Below are positions 8,112 to 16,693 of a DNA stretch of 63,571 bases, one piece after another. The stretch comes from Streptomyces hoynatensis (GTDB lineage: Bacteria > Actinomycetota > Actinomycetes > Streptomycetales > Streptomycetaceae): positions 1 to 63,571 of the forward strand of contig NZ_RBAL01000027.1 in assembly GCF_003626535.1 (NCBI RefSeq), read 5' to 3'. A program made the position numbers and the translations under genes. The notes below the pieces were generated by a model. It was given only the letters and a program-made list of their open reading frames with translations. It was not told the origin of the DNA and did not search any database. Position 1 is the stretch's first letter, and every line of letters begins with the position of its first letter.

Positions 8112-9062
8112 CGCGACCAGGCCGCGTACGTAATAGCGTTGCAGGATCAGAAAGATGACCGCGCAGGGCACCATGGTCACCAGCACGCCCGCCTCCAGCA
8201 CGCCCCAGTCGATGGTGCCCAGCTGCCCCGAGGCCAGCACCGTCAGGAAGATCGGCAGGGTGAACTTCGCCTCGTCCGACAGCAGGACGAGCGCGGCCAG
8301 GAACTCGTTCCACGCCGAGAAGAACGCGAAGAGCGCCACCGACACCGCCCCCGGGCGCACGACCGGCAGCAGCACCCGCCACAGCGAGGAGAGGGTGGAA
8401 CAGCCGTCGATCTGCGCCGACTCCGGCAGCGCCCTGGGTATCTGCTCGAAGGAGTTGCGCATGAGGAACACCGAGATCGGCAGCTGGAAGGTCGCGTAGA
8501 CGAAGACGAGGCCGATCAGCGAGTTCTGCAGGTGCAGGAAGCGCAGGACCATGTACAGCGGCGTCAGGATCGCCTGGAACGGGATCATCATGCACAGCAG
8601 CACCGTCCCGAACAGCGCGCTGCGCAGCGGGAAGCGGAAGCGGGCGAAGCCGTACCCGGCGAGCGTGCTGACGGTCACGGTCAGCAGCACGGTGCCCAGG
8701 GAGACCAGCAGCGAGTTCCACACGTAACGCCACAGGCCCTCGCGGCTGTCGGCCAGCGCCTCGAAGTTCTCCGTGGAGATGCCGTGGGGCAGGTAGGCGG
8801 GCGGACTTGCGGCCGCGGCCTGCGGGGTCTTGACGACGGTGACGAGCAGCGCGACCAGCGGCAGCAGGAACATGACGGCGATCAGCGAGCAGACCGTCCA
8901 CCAGGCCCAGGCGGGCATCCGGCCCCGGCCCGCGCCCGCGCGCCGCCCGGGCCCGCCCCGCCCCCCGGTGCCGCCTCCCCCTGTGCTCTCCCCGTCTCCC
9001 GGCGTGCCTTCCCCTCGGCTGCGCCGGCCTCGGGCCGTGGTGTTCAGCGCGGTGGCGGACAT
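8097..9062 (-). CDS. carbohydrate ABC transporter permease, MalG type
   Basis: The 321-residue inner-membrane protein has a Gly/Arg-rich N-terminal tail (about 55 residues), then six predicted membrane segments. The cytoplasmic EAA loop that docks the ATPase is visible as 'LPESAQIDGCSTLSSLWRVL', followed by 'FFSAWNEFLAALVLL', typical of MalG-type (CUT1) permeases. It pairs with the MalF-type permease ending 12 nt upstream and is the last gene of the GH127-lipoprotein-MalF-MalG operon. Substrate is inferred from the GH127 gene to be an arabinofuranosyl oligosaccharide. Confidence 0.92.
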   Translation of the reverse strand: MSATALNTTARGRRSRGEGTPGDGESTGGGGTGGRGGPGRRAGAGRGRMPAWAWWTVCSLIAVMFLLPLVALLVTVVKTPQAAAASPPAYLPHGISTENFEALADSREGLWRYVWNSLLVSLGTVLLTVTVSTLAGYGFARFRFPLRSALFGTVLLCMMIPFQAILTPLYMVLRFLHLQNSLIGLVFVYATFQLPISVFLMRNSFEQIPRALPESAQIDGCSTLSSLWRVLLPVVRPGAVSVALFAFFSAWNEFLAALVLLSDEAKFTLPIFLTVLASGQLGTIDWGVLEAGVLVTMVPCAVIFLILQRYYVRGLVAGSVK

Positions 9063-9074
9063 GAGTTCTCCCGA

Positions 9075-10040
9075 TCAGTCGCGTTCGCGGAGGAGGTAGA
9101 GCTGGACGCCGTTGATCGCCATCAGCAGCGCGAGGAGCAGCACGGACAGCGCGGAGCCGTAGCCGAGCTGGAAGTTCGCGAAGGAACTGTTGTAGATCCA
9201 CTGCACGACGGTGAGGGTCTCGTTGCCAGGTCCGCCGCCGGTCATGATGTAGAACTGCTCGAACGCCAGCATCGAACCCGACACCGAGAAGACCAGCACC
9301 AGCGCGATGTGGCGCCGCAGCAGCGGCAGCGTGATCCGCAACAGCGTGGACCAGCGGCCCGAACCGTCCATCAGGGCCGCCTCGTTGACCTCGTCGGGGA
9401 TGGACTGGAGCCCCGCCATCAGCAGCAGCATCTGGAAGCCGACGACCTTCCACACGACCATCGCCAGCACGGCGGTGGTGGCGCTGTCCGCCGCGTTCAT
9501 CCACTGGACGGGCGCGTCGCTCAGGTGCAGGTCCACCAGCACCCGGTCCACGAAGCCCACCGAGGAGTCGAAGAGCCACAGGAACAGGTAGGCCGCCGAG
9601 GCGAAGCCGAAGACGTACGGCAGGAACCACACGGTCCGGAAGAGCCCCACCCCGCGCCGCCGGTCCCGCACCAGGTACGCAAGGCCGAGGCCGGTGACGA
9701 GCAGCAGCGGCGTGATGATCACCGTGTAGAGCACGGTGTAGTCCAGCGCGTTGCGGAAGGTGCGGTCGCCCGGGATCGCCAGATAGTTGTCGAGGCCGGT
9801 CCACTCCGGGCTGCCGAGCAGCGGCCACGTGTGCAGGGACATCCACACCGTCAGGCACAGCGGGGCCAGGAAGAACACCGCGACCAGCAGCAGGGCCGGG
9901 CTGATCAGCAGCAGGCCGGTCAGGGAGCGCCTCCTGGCCAGCCCGCCCCTGGCCGGCCCGCCCCTGGCCCACGCGCCGCGGCGCGCCCGGCGCGGGCGGC
10001 CCACGCCGGCGGCGCCCGGGCCTTGGGAAATGGCAGTCAT
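9075..10040 (-). CDS. sugar ABC transporter permease, MalF type
   Basis: The 321-residue protein has a basic N-terminus and about six membrane helices. It carries the EAA motif 'IPDEVNEAALMDGSGRWSTL' and the following 'ITLPLLRRHIALVLVFS', and 'SALSVLLLALLMAINGVQLY' near the C-terminus. It is the MalF-type partner of a CUT1 importer. It lies 30 nt after the sugar-binding lipoprotein gene and 12 nt before the MalG gene, so the genes are almost certainly co-transcribed. No ATPase is encoded nearby; streptomycetes commonly share one MsiK-type ATPase among such importers. Confidence 0.92.
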   Translation of the reverse strand: MTAISQGPGAAGVGRPRRARRGAWARGGPARGGLARRRSLTGLLLISPALLLVAVFFLAPLCLTVWMSLHTWPLLGSPEWTGLDNYLAIPGDRTFRNALDYTVLYTVIITPLLLVTGLGLAYLVRDRRRGVGLFRTVWFLPYVFGFASAAYLFLWLFDSSVGFVDRVLVDLHLSDAPVQWMNAADSATTAVLAMVVWKVVGFQMLLLMAGLQSIPDEVNEAALMDGSGRWSTLLRITLPLLRRHIALVLVFSVSGSMLAFEQFYIMTGGGPGNETLTVVQWIYNSSFANFQLGYGSALSVLLLALLMAINGVQLYLLRERD

Positions 10041-10070
10041 CGCGTCGTCTCCCTGCGTCCACTCCCGCGC

Positions 10071-11387
10071 TCAGCCGCGGGACAGGATGTTGGCCATGTC
10101 GTCCTGTGCCTGCGCGACCGCGTGCGCGACGCTGTCCGGGTCCTCCCCGAACACGCTCTGCGCGATCATGGTCGCCCACGGCGAGGTGCCGGCGTTGAAC
10201 AGCGCGTTCTCCTGCACGCTGCGCACCGTGCGCCCGTTCACCAGCGCCTGCGCCAGCGCCGCGTACTCCGGGCCGCGTTCGCTGTACGCCCCGAGCGCGA
10301 CGTCGGTGTGCACCGGCACCGGGCCGGACTCGGAGATCATCTGCTGCGTCCGCGGGCTCACCGCCCAGCTCAGGAACGTCCAGGCGGCGTCCTGGTGGTC
10401 CGAGTCGCTGGTGATCGCGATGTCGTCGCCCCCGGCGAAGGAGGAGCCGCCGCCCTCGGGACCGGGAATGGGCGTGACCCCGAAGTCCAGGTCCGGGTAG
10501 GTGGTGTGGATCTCGTCCACCGCGAAGGAGCCCGTCGCGTACATCCCCACCCGCCCGCCGCCGAACAGGGTCAGCGCCTGCGCCCCGGTGTCCGCCGCGG
10601 ACTGCGGGGTCATCAGCCCCTCCCGCCACATCGTCCGGTACAGCTCCAGGGCCTGCGCCACGGCCGGGTCCTCGCCGACCACCGGGCGCTCCGCCCCCGC
10701 CTCGCCCTCCACGACCTGGCCGCCGGCCGCCCAGACGAACGGCGCCAGGGTGAAGATGTTGCAGCCGCCGCACCGGCCGGAGAAGTGGTAGCCGTGGTAG
10801 TCCTCGCCGAGCCCGCTGATCCGCCGCGCCGCGTCGAGGAACTCCTCCCAGGTGCCCGGCGGCCGCTCGGGATCGAGCCCGGCCCGGCGGAACAGGTCCT
10901 TGTTGTAGAACATCACCGAGGCGTCCCCGGTGAACGGCAGGGCGTAGCGCCGGTTTTCGTACAGCCCCTGGTCCAGGTGGGTGCGGCTGAGCCGGCCGAG
11001 CTCGGCCAGGCCGGCGGCGCGGTCGGTGATGTCCGCGAGCACGCCCGAGGACGCGAAGAAGGGCACGTACACGAGGTCGATGGAGGCCAGGTCGGGGCCC
11101 GCGCCGCTGGCGACGGCCACGCCGAGCTTCTGCACGTAGTTCCCCGAGGGCAGCAGCGTCAGCTCCACCCGCACGTCCGGGTGCTCCCGGTTGAAGGCCT
11201 CCACCACCGTGTCCATGAAGCCCGCCTGGTCGGAACGCGCCCACATGCTGAGCGTCACGGGGCCGCCCGCCCGCCCGCCGTCCCCGCCGCAGCCGGCCGC
11301 GGTCGCGGTCAGGACGGCGCAGATCACGAGCGCCAGCAGCGCCCGTATACCCCGGCGGCGCGGTGGGCGGCGCGGCCCCCGGCTCAC
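10071..11387 (-). CDS. extracellular sugar-binding lipoprotein (ABC importer)
   Basis: The 438-residue protein has a lipoprotein signal peptide: basic start, hydrophobic 'ALLALVICAVLTATA' and lipobox 'AAGC'. The mature part shows the family 1 solute-binding signature ('VTLSMWARSD', 'FNREHPDVRVEL', 'LGVAVASGAGPDL', 'RYALPFTGDASVMFYNKDLF', 'TWEEFLDAARRI'). The GTG start overlaps the GH127 stop as GTGA, so its translation is coupled to the enzyme upstream. It delivers an oligosaccharide to the two permeases encoded next. The specific ligand is inferred from GH127. Confidence 0.93.
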   Translation of the reverse strand: MSRGPRRPPRRRGIRALLALVICAVLTATAAGCGGDGGRAGGPVTLSMWARSDQAGFMDTVVEAFNREHPDVRVELTLLPSGNYVQKLGVAVASGAGPDLASIDLVYVPFFASSGVLADITDRAAGLAELGRLSRTHLDQGLYENRRYALPFTGDASVMFYNKDLFRRAGLDPERPPGTWEEFLDAARRISGLGEDYHGYHFSGRCGGCNIFTLAPFVWAAGGQVVEGEAGAERPVVGEDPAVAQALELYRTMWREGLMTPQSAADTGAQALTLFGGGRVGMYATGSFAVDEIHTTYPDLDFGVTPIPGPEGGGSSFAGGDDIAITSDSDHQDAAWTFLSWAVSPRTQQMISESGPVPVHTDVALGAYSERGPEYAALAQALVNGRTVRSVQENALFNAGTSPWATMIAQSVFGEDPDSVAHAVAQAQDDMANILSRG

Positions 11388-13477
11388 CGCTCGCGCCCGT
11401 CCGCCGCTGCCGGCCGCTCACCGGGCCCGCCCGCCACCGGGAGCCACACCCGCATCGGGCCGTGCTCCCGGTGCCCCCACAGGTGGTAGGGGACGGCGGT
11501 GAACGTGCGTGCCTCTCCCGCGCCGGCCGCGGGGGCGCCCGCGGGGCGGTAGGGCCACCAGCCGCCGCCCGGGGCGGGCGGCCGCAGCTCGCCCTCGGCG
11601 TGCACCGCGACGATCCCGCCCAGCAGCCCTGGCTCCTCGCTCTCGCGCAGCGGCGCCCCCGGGTCCAGGCGCAGGTCGTCCAGGGCGGTGCCCTCCGGGT
11701 GCCCGGCGCGTTCCACGCAGTACACCAGCGGGCCGCGCTCGATGGCCAGGCAGCCGCGGAGCGCGTCGGCGCGCGGCGGGGGGCTGGTCAGCCGCGGCGC
11801 CAGCGCCTCCCCGAGGTCGAGTTCCACCACCTCGCCCGGCCGCCAGGCGCGCCGGAGGCGCAGCCAGCCGTCCCGCTCCGCCGCCGCGTCCACCGGCTCG
11901 CCCGCCACGCTCGCCCGCCAGCGCCCGGCCGCCCACTCCGGGACGCGCAGGGTCAGCGTCCACGCGCCGCCCTCGCCCGGGGTGCCGGTCACCGTGACGC
12001 GGACCAGGCCGCGCCAGGGGTAGTCGGTGCTCACCTCGACGGCCGGGCCGTCCGCCAGGCCGAAGCTCCCGGTGGCGTACTGGTGCAGGACCAGGCCCTC
12101 GGCGTCGCCCGCCGCCAGGTAGTGCGGCAGCGAGGCGAGCAGCCGCATGACGTTCGGCGGGCAGCAGGCGCAGTGGAACCAGCGGGTGCGGAAGGCCCCG
12201 CGGTCCCCGCTGCGTGGCACGTAACGGTCGCGCACCTGCAGCGGGTTGACGTAGGAGTAGTGCTCCCCGTCCAGGGAGACCCCGGAGAGGAAGCCGTTGA
12301 GGAGCACCCGCTCCATGTGGTCGGCGTAGCGGGCGCGGCCGGTGGCCAGCAGCAGCCGCCAGCTGAGCATGACCGCGGCGATCGCCGCGCAGGTCTCCGT
12401 GTAGGCACGTTCCGACGGCAGCTCGTACGCGTCGCCGAACGCCTCGTCGGTGTGCCGGGAGCCGAGCCCGCCGGTGAGGTACGACTTGCTCGCGGCCATG
12501 TCCTCCCACAGCCGCTCGCAGGCGGCGAGGAGTTCCCCGTCCCCGGTCTCGGCCGCCACGTCGGCGGCGCCGGCCAGGAGGTACAGCTGGCGGACGGCGT
12601 GCCCGGCGACCTCCGTGGCCTCGGTGATCGGGGCGTGGTCCTGCCAGTAGCGGTTGCCGAAGCCGCCGGGCGGCAGCAGGCCGTGGCCCCGGCGGTCGAC
12701 GAAGTAGCGGGCCAGGTCGAGGTAACGCCGCTCGCCGGTGCAGCGGTAGAGCTCCACGAGCGCGGTCTCGATCTCGGGGTGCCCGCAGACGCCGTCGATC
12801 CGGCCCTCGCCGCGGCCGAAGACGGAGTCGATGTGGTCGGCGAACCGCCGGGCGATGCCGAGGAGTTCGGTGCGGCCCGTGGCCCGCGCGTCGGCGACGG
12901 CGGCCTGGATGAGGTGCCCGGCGCAGTACAGCTCGTGGCCCCAGTTCAGCTCCTGCCAGCGGCGCTCGGGGCGCACCACCTGGTAGTAGGACTGCAGGTA
13001 GCCGCCCTCCTCCTGGGCCTCGGCGAGCAGTCCGATCACCTCGGCGGAACGGGCGGTGAGCCGCTCGGCCTCGGCGTCGTCCGTGTCCGGGTCGCCCAGC
13101 TGCCAGGCCACCGCCTCCAGCCACTTGTGCACGTCGGAGTCGAGGAACGGCAGGTCGTTGACGTAGTCGGCGGGGCCGGGCGCTTCGGCCGCGTCCGCCG
13201 GGCCGCCCGCCGAACCCTCTGCCCGGCCGTCCCCGGGGCCGTCCGCGGCGCCCCGCCTGGCGGCGCGGGCGGCCAGGCGCAGGTTGTGCAGGTTGCCCGC
13301 CTCGGCCAGGCGGTCGTAGCCGCCGGGGATGCTCGTCGCGGCGTTCACCGATCGGCGGGCGGCCCACAGCCCGCCGGTGATCGTGGCGTGCGCGGCCGGG
13401 CGCAGGGCCAGGCCGGCCGCGCCGGTCGCCACGAGCGGGCCGGGGGCGGAGGTGGTGCGGTGGGGCGTGCGGGGCAT
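11384..13477 (-). CDS. GH127 family beta-L-arabinofuranosidase
   Basis: The 697-residue protein matches glycoside hydrolase family 127 (formerly DUF1680). Key features are 'YTETCAAIAAVML' (catalytic Glu and zinc Cys) and 'FHCACCPPNVMRLL', whose paired cysteines give the nucleophile and zinc ligand in characterised members, plus 'HYSYVNPLQVRDRY'. It releases L-arabinofuranose from short beta-linked oligosaccharides. No signal peptide is evident, so it acts in the cytosol on imported oligomers, which fits its position as first gene of the ABC operon. ATG 13477 has an upstream GGGAG; the longer open frame upstream has no homology. Possible linker: an Ala/Gly-rich insertion near residues 85-115. 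Confidence 0.9.
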   Translation of the reverse strand: MPRTPHRTTSAPGPLVATGAAGLALRPAAHATITGGLWAARRSVNAATSIPGGYDRLAEAGNLHNLRLAARAARRGAADGPGDGRAEGSAGGPADAAEAPGPADYVNDLPFLDSDVHKWLEAVAWQLGDPDTDDAEAERLTARSAEVIGLLAEAQEEGGYLQSYYQVVRPERRWQELNWGHELYCAGHLIQAAVADARATGRTELLGIARRFADHIDSVFGRGEGRIDGVCGHPEIETALVELYRCTGERRYLDLARYFVDRRGHGLLPPGGFGNRYWQDHAPITEATEVAGHAVRQLYLLAGAADVAAETGDGELLAACERLWEDMAASKSYLTGGLGSRHTDEAFGDAYELPSERAYTETCAAIAAVMLSWRLLLATGRARYADHMERVLLNGFLSGVSLDGEHYSYVNPLQVRDRYVPRSGDRGAFRTRWFHCACCPPNVMRLLASLPHYLAAGDAEGLVLHQYATGSFGLADGPAVEVSTDYPWRGLVRVTVTGTPGEGGAWTLTLRVPEWAAGRWRASVAGEPVDAAAERDGWLRLRRAWRPGEVVELDLGEALAPRLTSPPPRADALRGCLAIERGPLVYCVERAGHPEGTALDDLRLDPGAPLRESEEPGLLGGIVAVHAEGELRPPAPGGGWWPYRPAGAPAAGAGEARTFTAVPYHLWGHREHGPMRVWLPVAGGPGERPAAADGRER

Positions 13478-13556
13478 GAAGGGGGCTCCCTGGGTGGTCC
13501 TTGGGTGTGCGGGGGAGGGCGCCGAGGCGGGCGCGGCTCTGCTGCTCGGCTCGCCT

Positions 13557-13587
13557 CGAAGGCAAATGAGGAAAACGGTTGCCTTCG
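13557..13587. promoter_or_regulatory. inverted-repeat operator for the GH127 operon
   Basis: Perfect 9-bp arms CGAAGGCAA and TTGCCTTCG are separated by 13 bp. The dyad begins 12 bp downstream of the candidate -10 at 13600-13605 (minus strand), i.e. over the expected transcription start. It lies between the operon and the divergent LacI gene, so binding by that LacI protein is the simplest reading. The wide spacer is unusual for LacI sites. Confidence 0.6.
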
Positions 13588-13599
13588 TGGTTCGCCTGG

Positions 13600-13629
13600 A
13601 ATCTAGGCCCGGCTCAAGCGGCAGGTCAA
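13600..13629 (-). promoter_or_regulatory. promoter of the GH127/ABC operon
   Basis: On the minus strand TTGACC is followed after 18 bp by TAGATT, a good vegetative promoter for this GC-rich background. It is about 120 bp upstream of the GH127 start, and the dyad at 13557-13587 lies immediately downstream. Confidence 0.55.
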
Positions 13630-13745
13630 GGGGTGTGCACGGGTGGAGTATGATCGTTCCACGTTCAGCGGCGCGTTCGCCGCGCACGGGACCCGGGAGC
13701 ACGGATGCCGGGGAGCGTGGTGAGCGGGTGGGATGAGGAAAAGGT

Positions 13746-14924
13746 TTGTCCAAGCCGGAAGTCACCGAGTCAGGGCCGGGAGCCGGGCCGGCGCCCGCGC
13801 CCGCGCCGGATGCCGGGCGTGACGCGGGCCGGGACGCCGGGCCGGCCGGCCGCGCGGGGTCAAAGGCCCCGGAAGCGCCCGGCGGGGCGGAGGAGGCGGG
13901 CCGGGAGCGTGCCAGGGGCAGGGGCGGGCGCCAGGCCCGGGTGACGATCGCGGACGTCGCGGCGCTCGCCGGGGTGTCCGTCGGCACCGCATCCAAGGCC
14001 CTGAACAACCGGGGCAAGCTCCGCCAGGAGACCCGTGCCCGGGTGGCCGACGCGGCGCGGCAACTCGGCTTCCGGCCCAACGAGATGGCGCGCAGCCTGC
14101 TCAGCGGGCGCAGCTTCACCGTCGGCCTGCTCACCACCGACCACGTGGGCCGCTTCAGCCTCCCGGTGCTGCTCGGCGCCGAGGACGCGCTGGGTGCCGG
14201 GGAGATCTCCGTCTTCCTGTGCGACACCAGGGGCGACGCCATCCGGGAGCGCCACCACCTGTCGGCCCTGGCCTCCCGGCGGGTGGACGGCATCATCGTC
14301 ACCGGGCGCCGCACCGACAGCCGTCCCCCGTTGCGGCAGTTCCTCGACGTGCCCGTCGTCTACGCCATGGCCCCCTCCGAGGACCCGCGGGACGTGTCGG
14401 TGGTGCCGGACGAGTGGCAGGGCGCCCGGGAGGGGGTGCGCCACCTCATCGCGGCCGGGCGCACCCGCATCGCGCACATCACGGGCCCGGCCAGGCACCA
14501 CTCCGCGCAGGTGCGCGCCGCCGCCTTCCGGGAGACCCTCGCCGAGGCGGGGCTGCGCCCGGCCGGCGGGGAGGTCATGTTCGGCGAGTGGAACGAGCCC
14601 TGGGGGAGGCAGGCCGTGCGGCACGTGCTGCACGCCGAGCCGCGCTGCGACGCGCTGTTCTGCGGCAGCGACCAGATCGCCAGGGGCGCGGCCGACGGCC
14701 TGCGCGAGATGGGGGTCGACGTCCCCGGCGACATCGCCCTCGTCGGCTTCGACAACTGGGACGTCATGTCCACGGCCTGCCGCCCGCCGCTGACCACCGT
14801 GGACATGGAACTGGGCGAACTCGGCCGCGTCGCCGCGATGTCCCTGCTGGAGGCGATCGAGGGCCGCGCCCGGCCCGGCGTCCGCCGCCTGCCCTGCCGC
14901 CTGGTGATCCGCGACTCCACCTGA
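13746..14924 (+). CDS. LacI family transcriptional repressor of the GH127/ABC operon
   Basis: This 392-residue LacI protein has its HTH at about residues 66-120 ('VTIADVAALAGVSVGTASKAL', hinge region 'FRPNEMARSLLSGRS'), followed by the periplasmic-binding-like sensor domain ('GLLTTDHVGRFSLPVLLGAE', 'ITGPARHHSAQVRAAAF', 'VDVPGDIALVGFDNWDV'). The first 65 residues are Ala/Gly/Pro-rich and have no homologue that I recognise. A TTG at 13746 with AGGAAAAGG just upstream is used; the GTG of 'VTIADV' (about 13941) would give a standard-length protein. It is divergent from the operon and presumably releases the operator on binding an arabinose-related sugar. Confidence 0.88.
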   Translation: MSKPEVTESGPGAGPAPAPAPDAGRDAGRDAGPAGRAGSKAPEAPGGAEEAGRERARGRGGRQARVTIADVAALAGVSVGTASKALNNRGKLRQETRARVADAARQLGFRPNEMARSLLSGRSFTVGLLTTDHVGRFSLPVLLGAEDALGAGEISVFLCDTRGDAIRERHHLSALASRRVDGIIVTGRRTDSRPPLRQFLDVPVVYAMAPSEDPRDVSVVPDEWQGAREGVRHLIAAGRTRIAHITGPARHHSAQVRAAAFRETLAEAGLRPAGGEVMFGEWNEPWGRQAVRHVLHAEPRCDALFCGSDQIARGAADGLREMGVDVPGDIALVGFDNWDVMSTACRPPLTTVDMELGELGRVAAMSLLEAIEGRARPGVRRLPCRLVIRDST

Positions 14925-14954
14925 GCCGCGCCGCCCCCGGCGGGCCCGCCCCCC

Positions 14955-15551
14955 TCAGGCCCGGGGGTCCCCGCCGGTGGGCGCGGGCCGGTGCCGCCGG
15001 TAGTAGCGGGCCACGCGGGCGCGGTTGCCGCATCGCGCGGCCGAGCACCACCGGCGCCGCGGGTGGGCGGGCAGGAACAGCAGCACGCAGTCCCCGGCCG
15101 CGCACTCCCTGACCCGCGCGGCGCCGGGACCGGCCAGCAGGTCGGCCGTGGCCTCGGCGAACACCGCCGCCAGCACCGTGCCCAGGGGACCCGTGCGCCG
15201 CGCGGTGGCCGTCACCGCCCTTCCGTCCCAGGCGAGTTCGCGGATCGCGGGCGCCTCGCGCTGGGCGGAGGTCAGGCCGCGCAGGGCCGGGGCCGGCGGC
15301 GCGTTCCCCGCCAGCAGGGCGCGCACCGCCGCCTCGGCGTCCGCGCGCACCGCGTGGACCGCCGCGAGGTCGCCCGGTCCCGGCGTGGCGCCCCGGATCT
15401 CCGCGGGCAGCCGGTCCTCCTCCAGGGACAGCCACGCGGCCAGCAGCGCCGGGGTGCCGATCAGGTCGGCGCGGCCGCCGGCCTCCGCCGGACGGGTGTT
15501 GATCAGGTCCAGGGCCAGGGGCTCGCCAGTCAGCGGTTCACGCTCCTCCAC
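14955..15551 (-). CDS. CGNR zinc-finger protein (ABATE domain), probable regulator
   Basis: The 198-residue protein combines an N-terminal ABATE-type domain ('ALDLINTRPAE', 'DLIGTPALLAAWL') with the C-terminal CGNR zinc finger: 'RECAAGDCVLLFL' and 'RRRWCSAARCGNRARVARYY'. Such proteins are thought to be transcription regulators with a stress-sensing N-terminal domain. The GTG start lies 86 bp from the divergent hydrolase gene, and a 9-bp direct repeat in the gap is a plausible binding site. Confidence 0.88.
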   Translation of the reverse strand: MEEREPLTGEPLALDLINTRPAEAGGRADLIGTPALLAAWLSLEEDRLPAEIRGATPGPGDLAAVHAVRADAEAAVRALLAGNAPPAPALRGLTSAQREAPAIRELAWDGRAVTATARRTGPLGTVLAAVFAEATADLLAGPGAARVRECAAGDCVLLFLPAHPRRRWCSAARCGNRARVARYYRRHRPAPTGGDPRA

Positions 15552-15554
15552 GCC

Positions 15555-15610
15555 GACTAATGCTACCTGTGGTGATTGACACGTTAGCTGCCCCGGGTTA
15601 TGACTAATGC
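15555..15610 (+). promoter_or_regulatory. promoter with flanking 9-bp direct repeats
   Basis: GACTAATGC occurs at 15555-15563 and 15602-15610 in the same orientation, 47 bp start to start. Between them, TTGACA (15576-15581) and TATGAC (15599-15604) are spaced by 17 bp and drive the hydrolase gene. The second repeat overlaps the -10 end. Control by the divergent CGNR protein is inferred. Confidence 0.6.
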
Positions 15611-15637
15611 ATCTTCTCGCCTAGGAAGCATGTGACA

Positions 15638-16523
15638 ATGTCGGCCGGCACCGAATCCGCCGTGGCCCTTCCCGCGGTCACCGCTCACCGCCGCGTCACC
15701 GTCGAGGGGGTGGAGGTCTTCTACCGGGAGTCCCTGCCGGATCGCGCGGACGCCCCCGTCCTGCTGCTCCTGCACGGCTTTCCCTCGGCCTCACACCAGT
15801 TCCGCCGCCTGATGGACGCCCTCGGCCGGCGCTACCGGCTCCTCGCCCCCGACTACCCCGGCTTCGGGCACACCCGCGCCCCCGAGGGCTTCGTCCACAC
15901 CTTCGACGGGCTCGCCGACGTCGTCGAGGGCTTCACCGACCGCCTGGGGCTGCGCCGGTACGCGCTCTACGTCTTCGACTTCGGCGCCCCCGTCGGCTTC
16001 CGCCTCGCCCTGCGCCACCCGGAGCGCGTCACCGGCCTGATCGTGCAGAACGGCAACGCCTACGAGGAGGGGCTCTCGGCCGACGCGCGCACCGTGCTCG
16101 CCGGCGACGGCCCGGGGGCCGAGCGGGCGGTGCTCGACCTGCTCACCCCGGACGCCACCCGCGCCCAGTACGAGACCGGCACCGCCGACCCCGCGCTCGT
16201 CGCCCCCGAGGGCTGGCTGCTCGACCAGTGGTTCCTGGAGCGGCCGGGGCGGCAGCGCGCCCAGCTGGCGCTGTTCCGGGACTACCGGAACAACATCGCG
16301 GCCTATCCGGACTGGCAGGCGTGGCTGCGCCGGCACCGCCCGCCGGCGCTGATCGTCTGGGGCACCGGAGACCCCTTTCCTCGAACCCGGCGCCCGCGCC
16401 TACCTGCGCGACCTGCCGGACGCGGAACTCCACCTCTTCGCGACCGGCCACTTCGCCCTGGAGGATCACCTCCCGGCCATCGCCCCGCTGATCGCCGGCT
16501 TCCTGGACCGGCTCCCCGGCTGA
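15638..16523 (+). pseudogene. alpha/beta hydrolase (epoxide hydrolase/dehalogenase type) with a frameshift
   Basis: The first frame encodes an alpha/beta hydrolase: oxyanion 'HGFPSASHQF', 'LLAPDYPGFGHT', and an Asp-nucleophile elbow 'VFDFGAPVGFRLAL', as in haloalkane dehalogenases and epoxide hydrolases. After 'VWGTGDPF' (about 16375-16380) the frame shifts. The rest of the family domain, including the catalytic His in 'FATGHFALEDHL', continues in another frame to the TGA at 16521-16523. Relatives read G-D-P-F-F-L here, so two bases appear lost from a TTCTTCC run. Unrepaired, the protein lacks its catalytic His. ATG 15638 has AGGAAG at good spacing. A sequencing error cannot be excluded. Confidence 0.82.
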
Positions 16524-16693
16524 GCCGCCGGGACGGGCGATCCCGGCCGCTCAGTCCTCCCTACCTTGTTGATCGGGATGAGCGAGCCATTCGTAGGGTT
16601 GGCTCACCCAGGGGGCCCGGGTGTGGCTTTCAGTCCTCTGCCGTCCGTGGCTGCGCAGGATTTGCCGCCCGGCCCCCACGACGACTCGGCTGC

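Noticed and set aside
8139..11489. Plus-strand 1116-codon frame opposite the ABC genes
   Set aside because: Complement of the permease and lipoprotein genes; low-complexity His/Gln/Arg content and no domain.
16524..16693. Small gene between the hydrolase and marR
   Set aside because: The frames lack coding bias and an RBS; one is merely the shifted continuation of the hydrolase frame.
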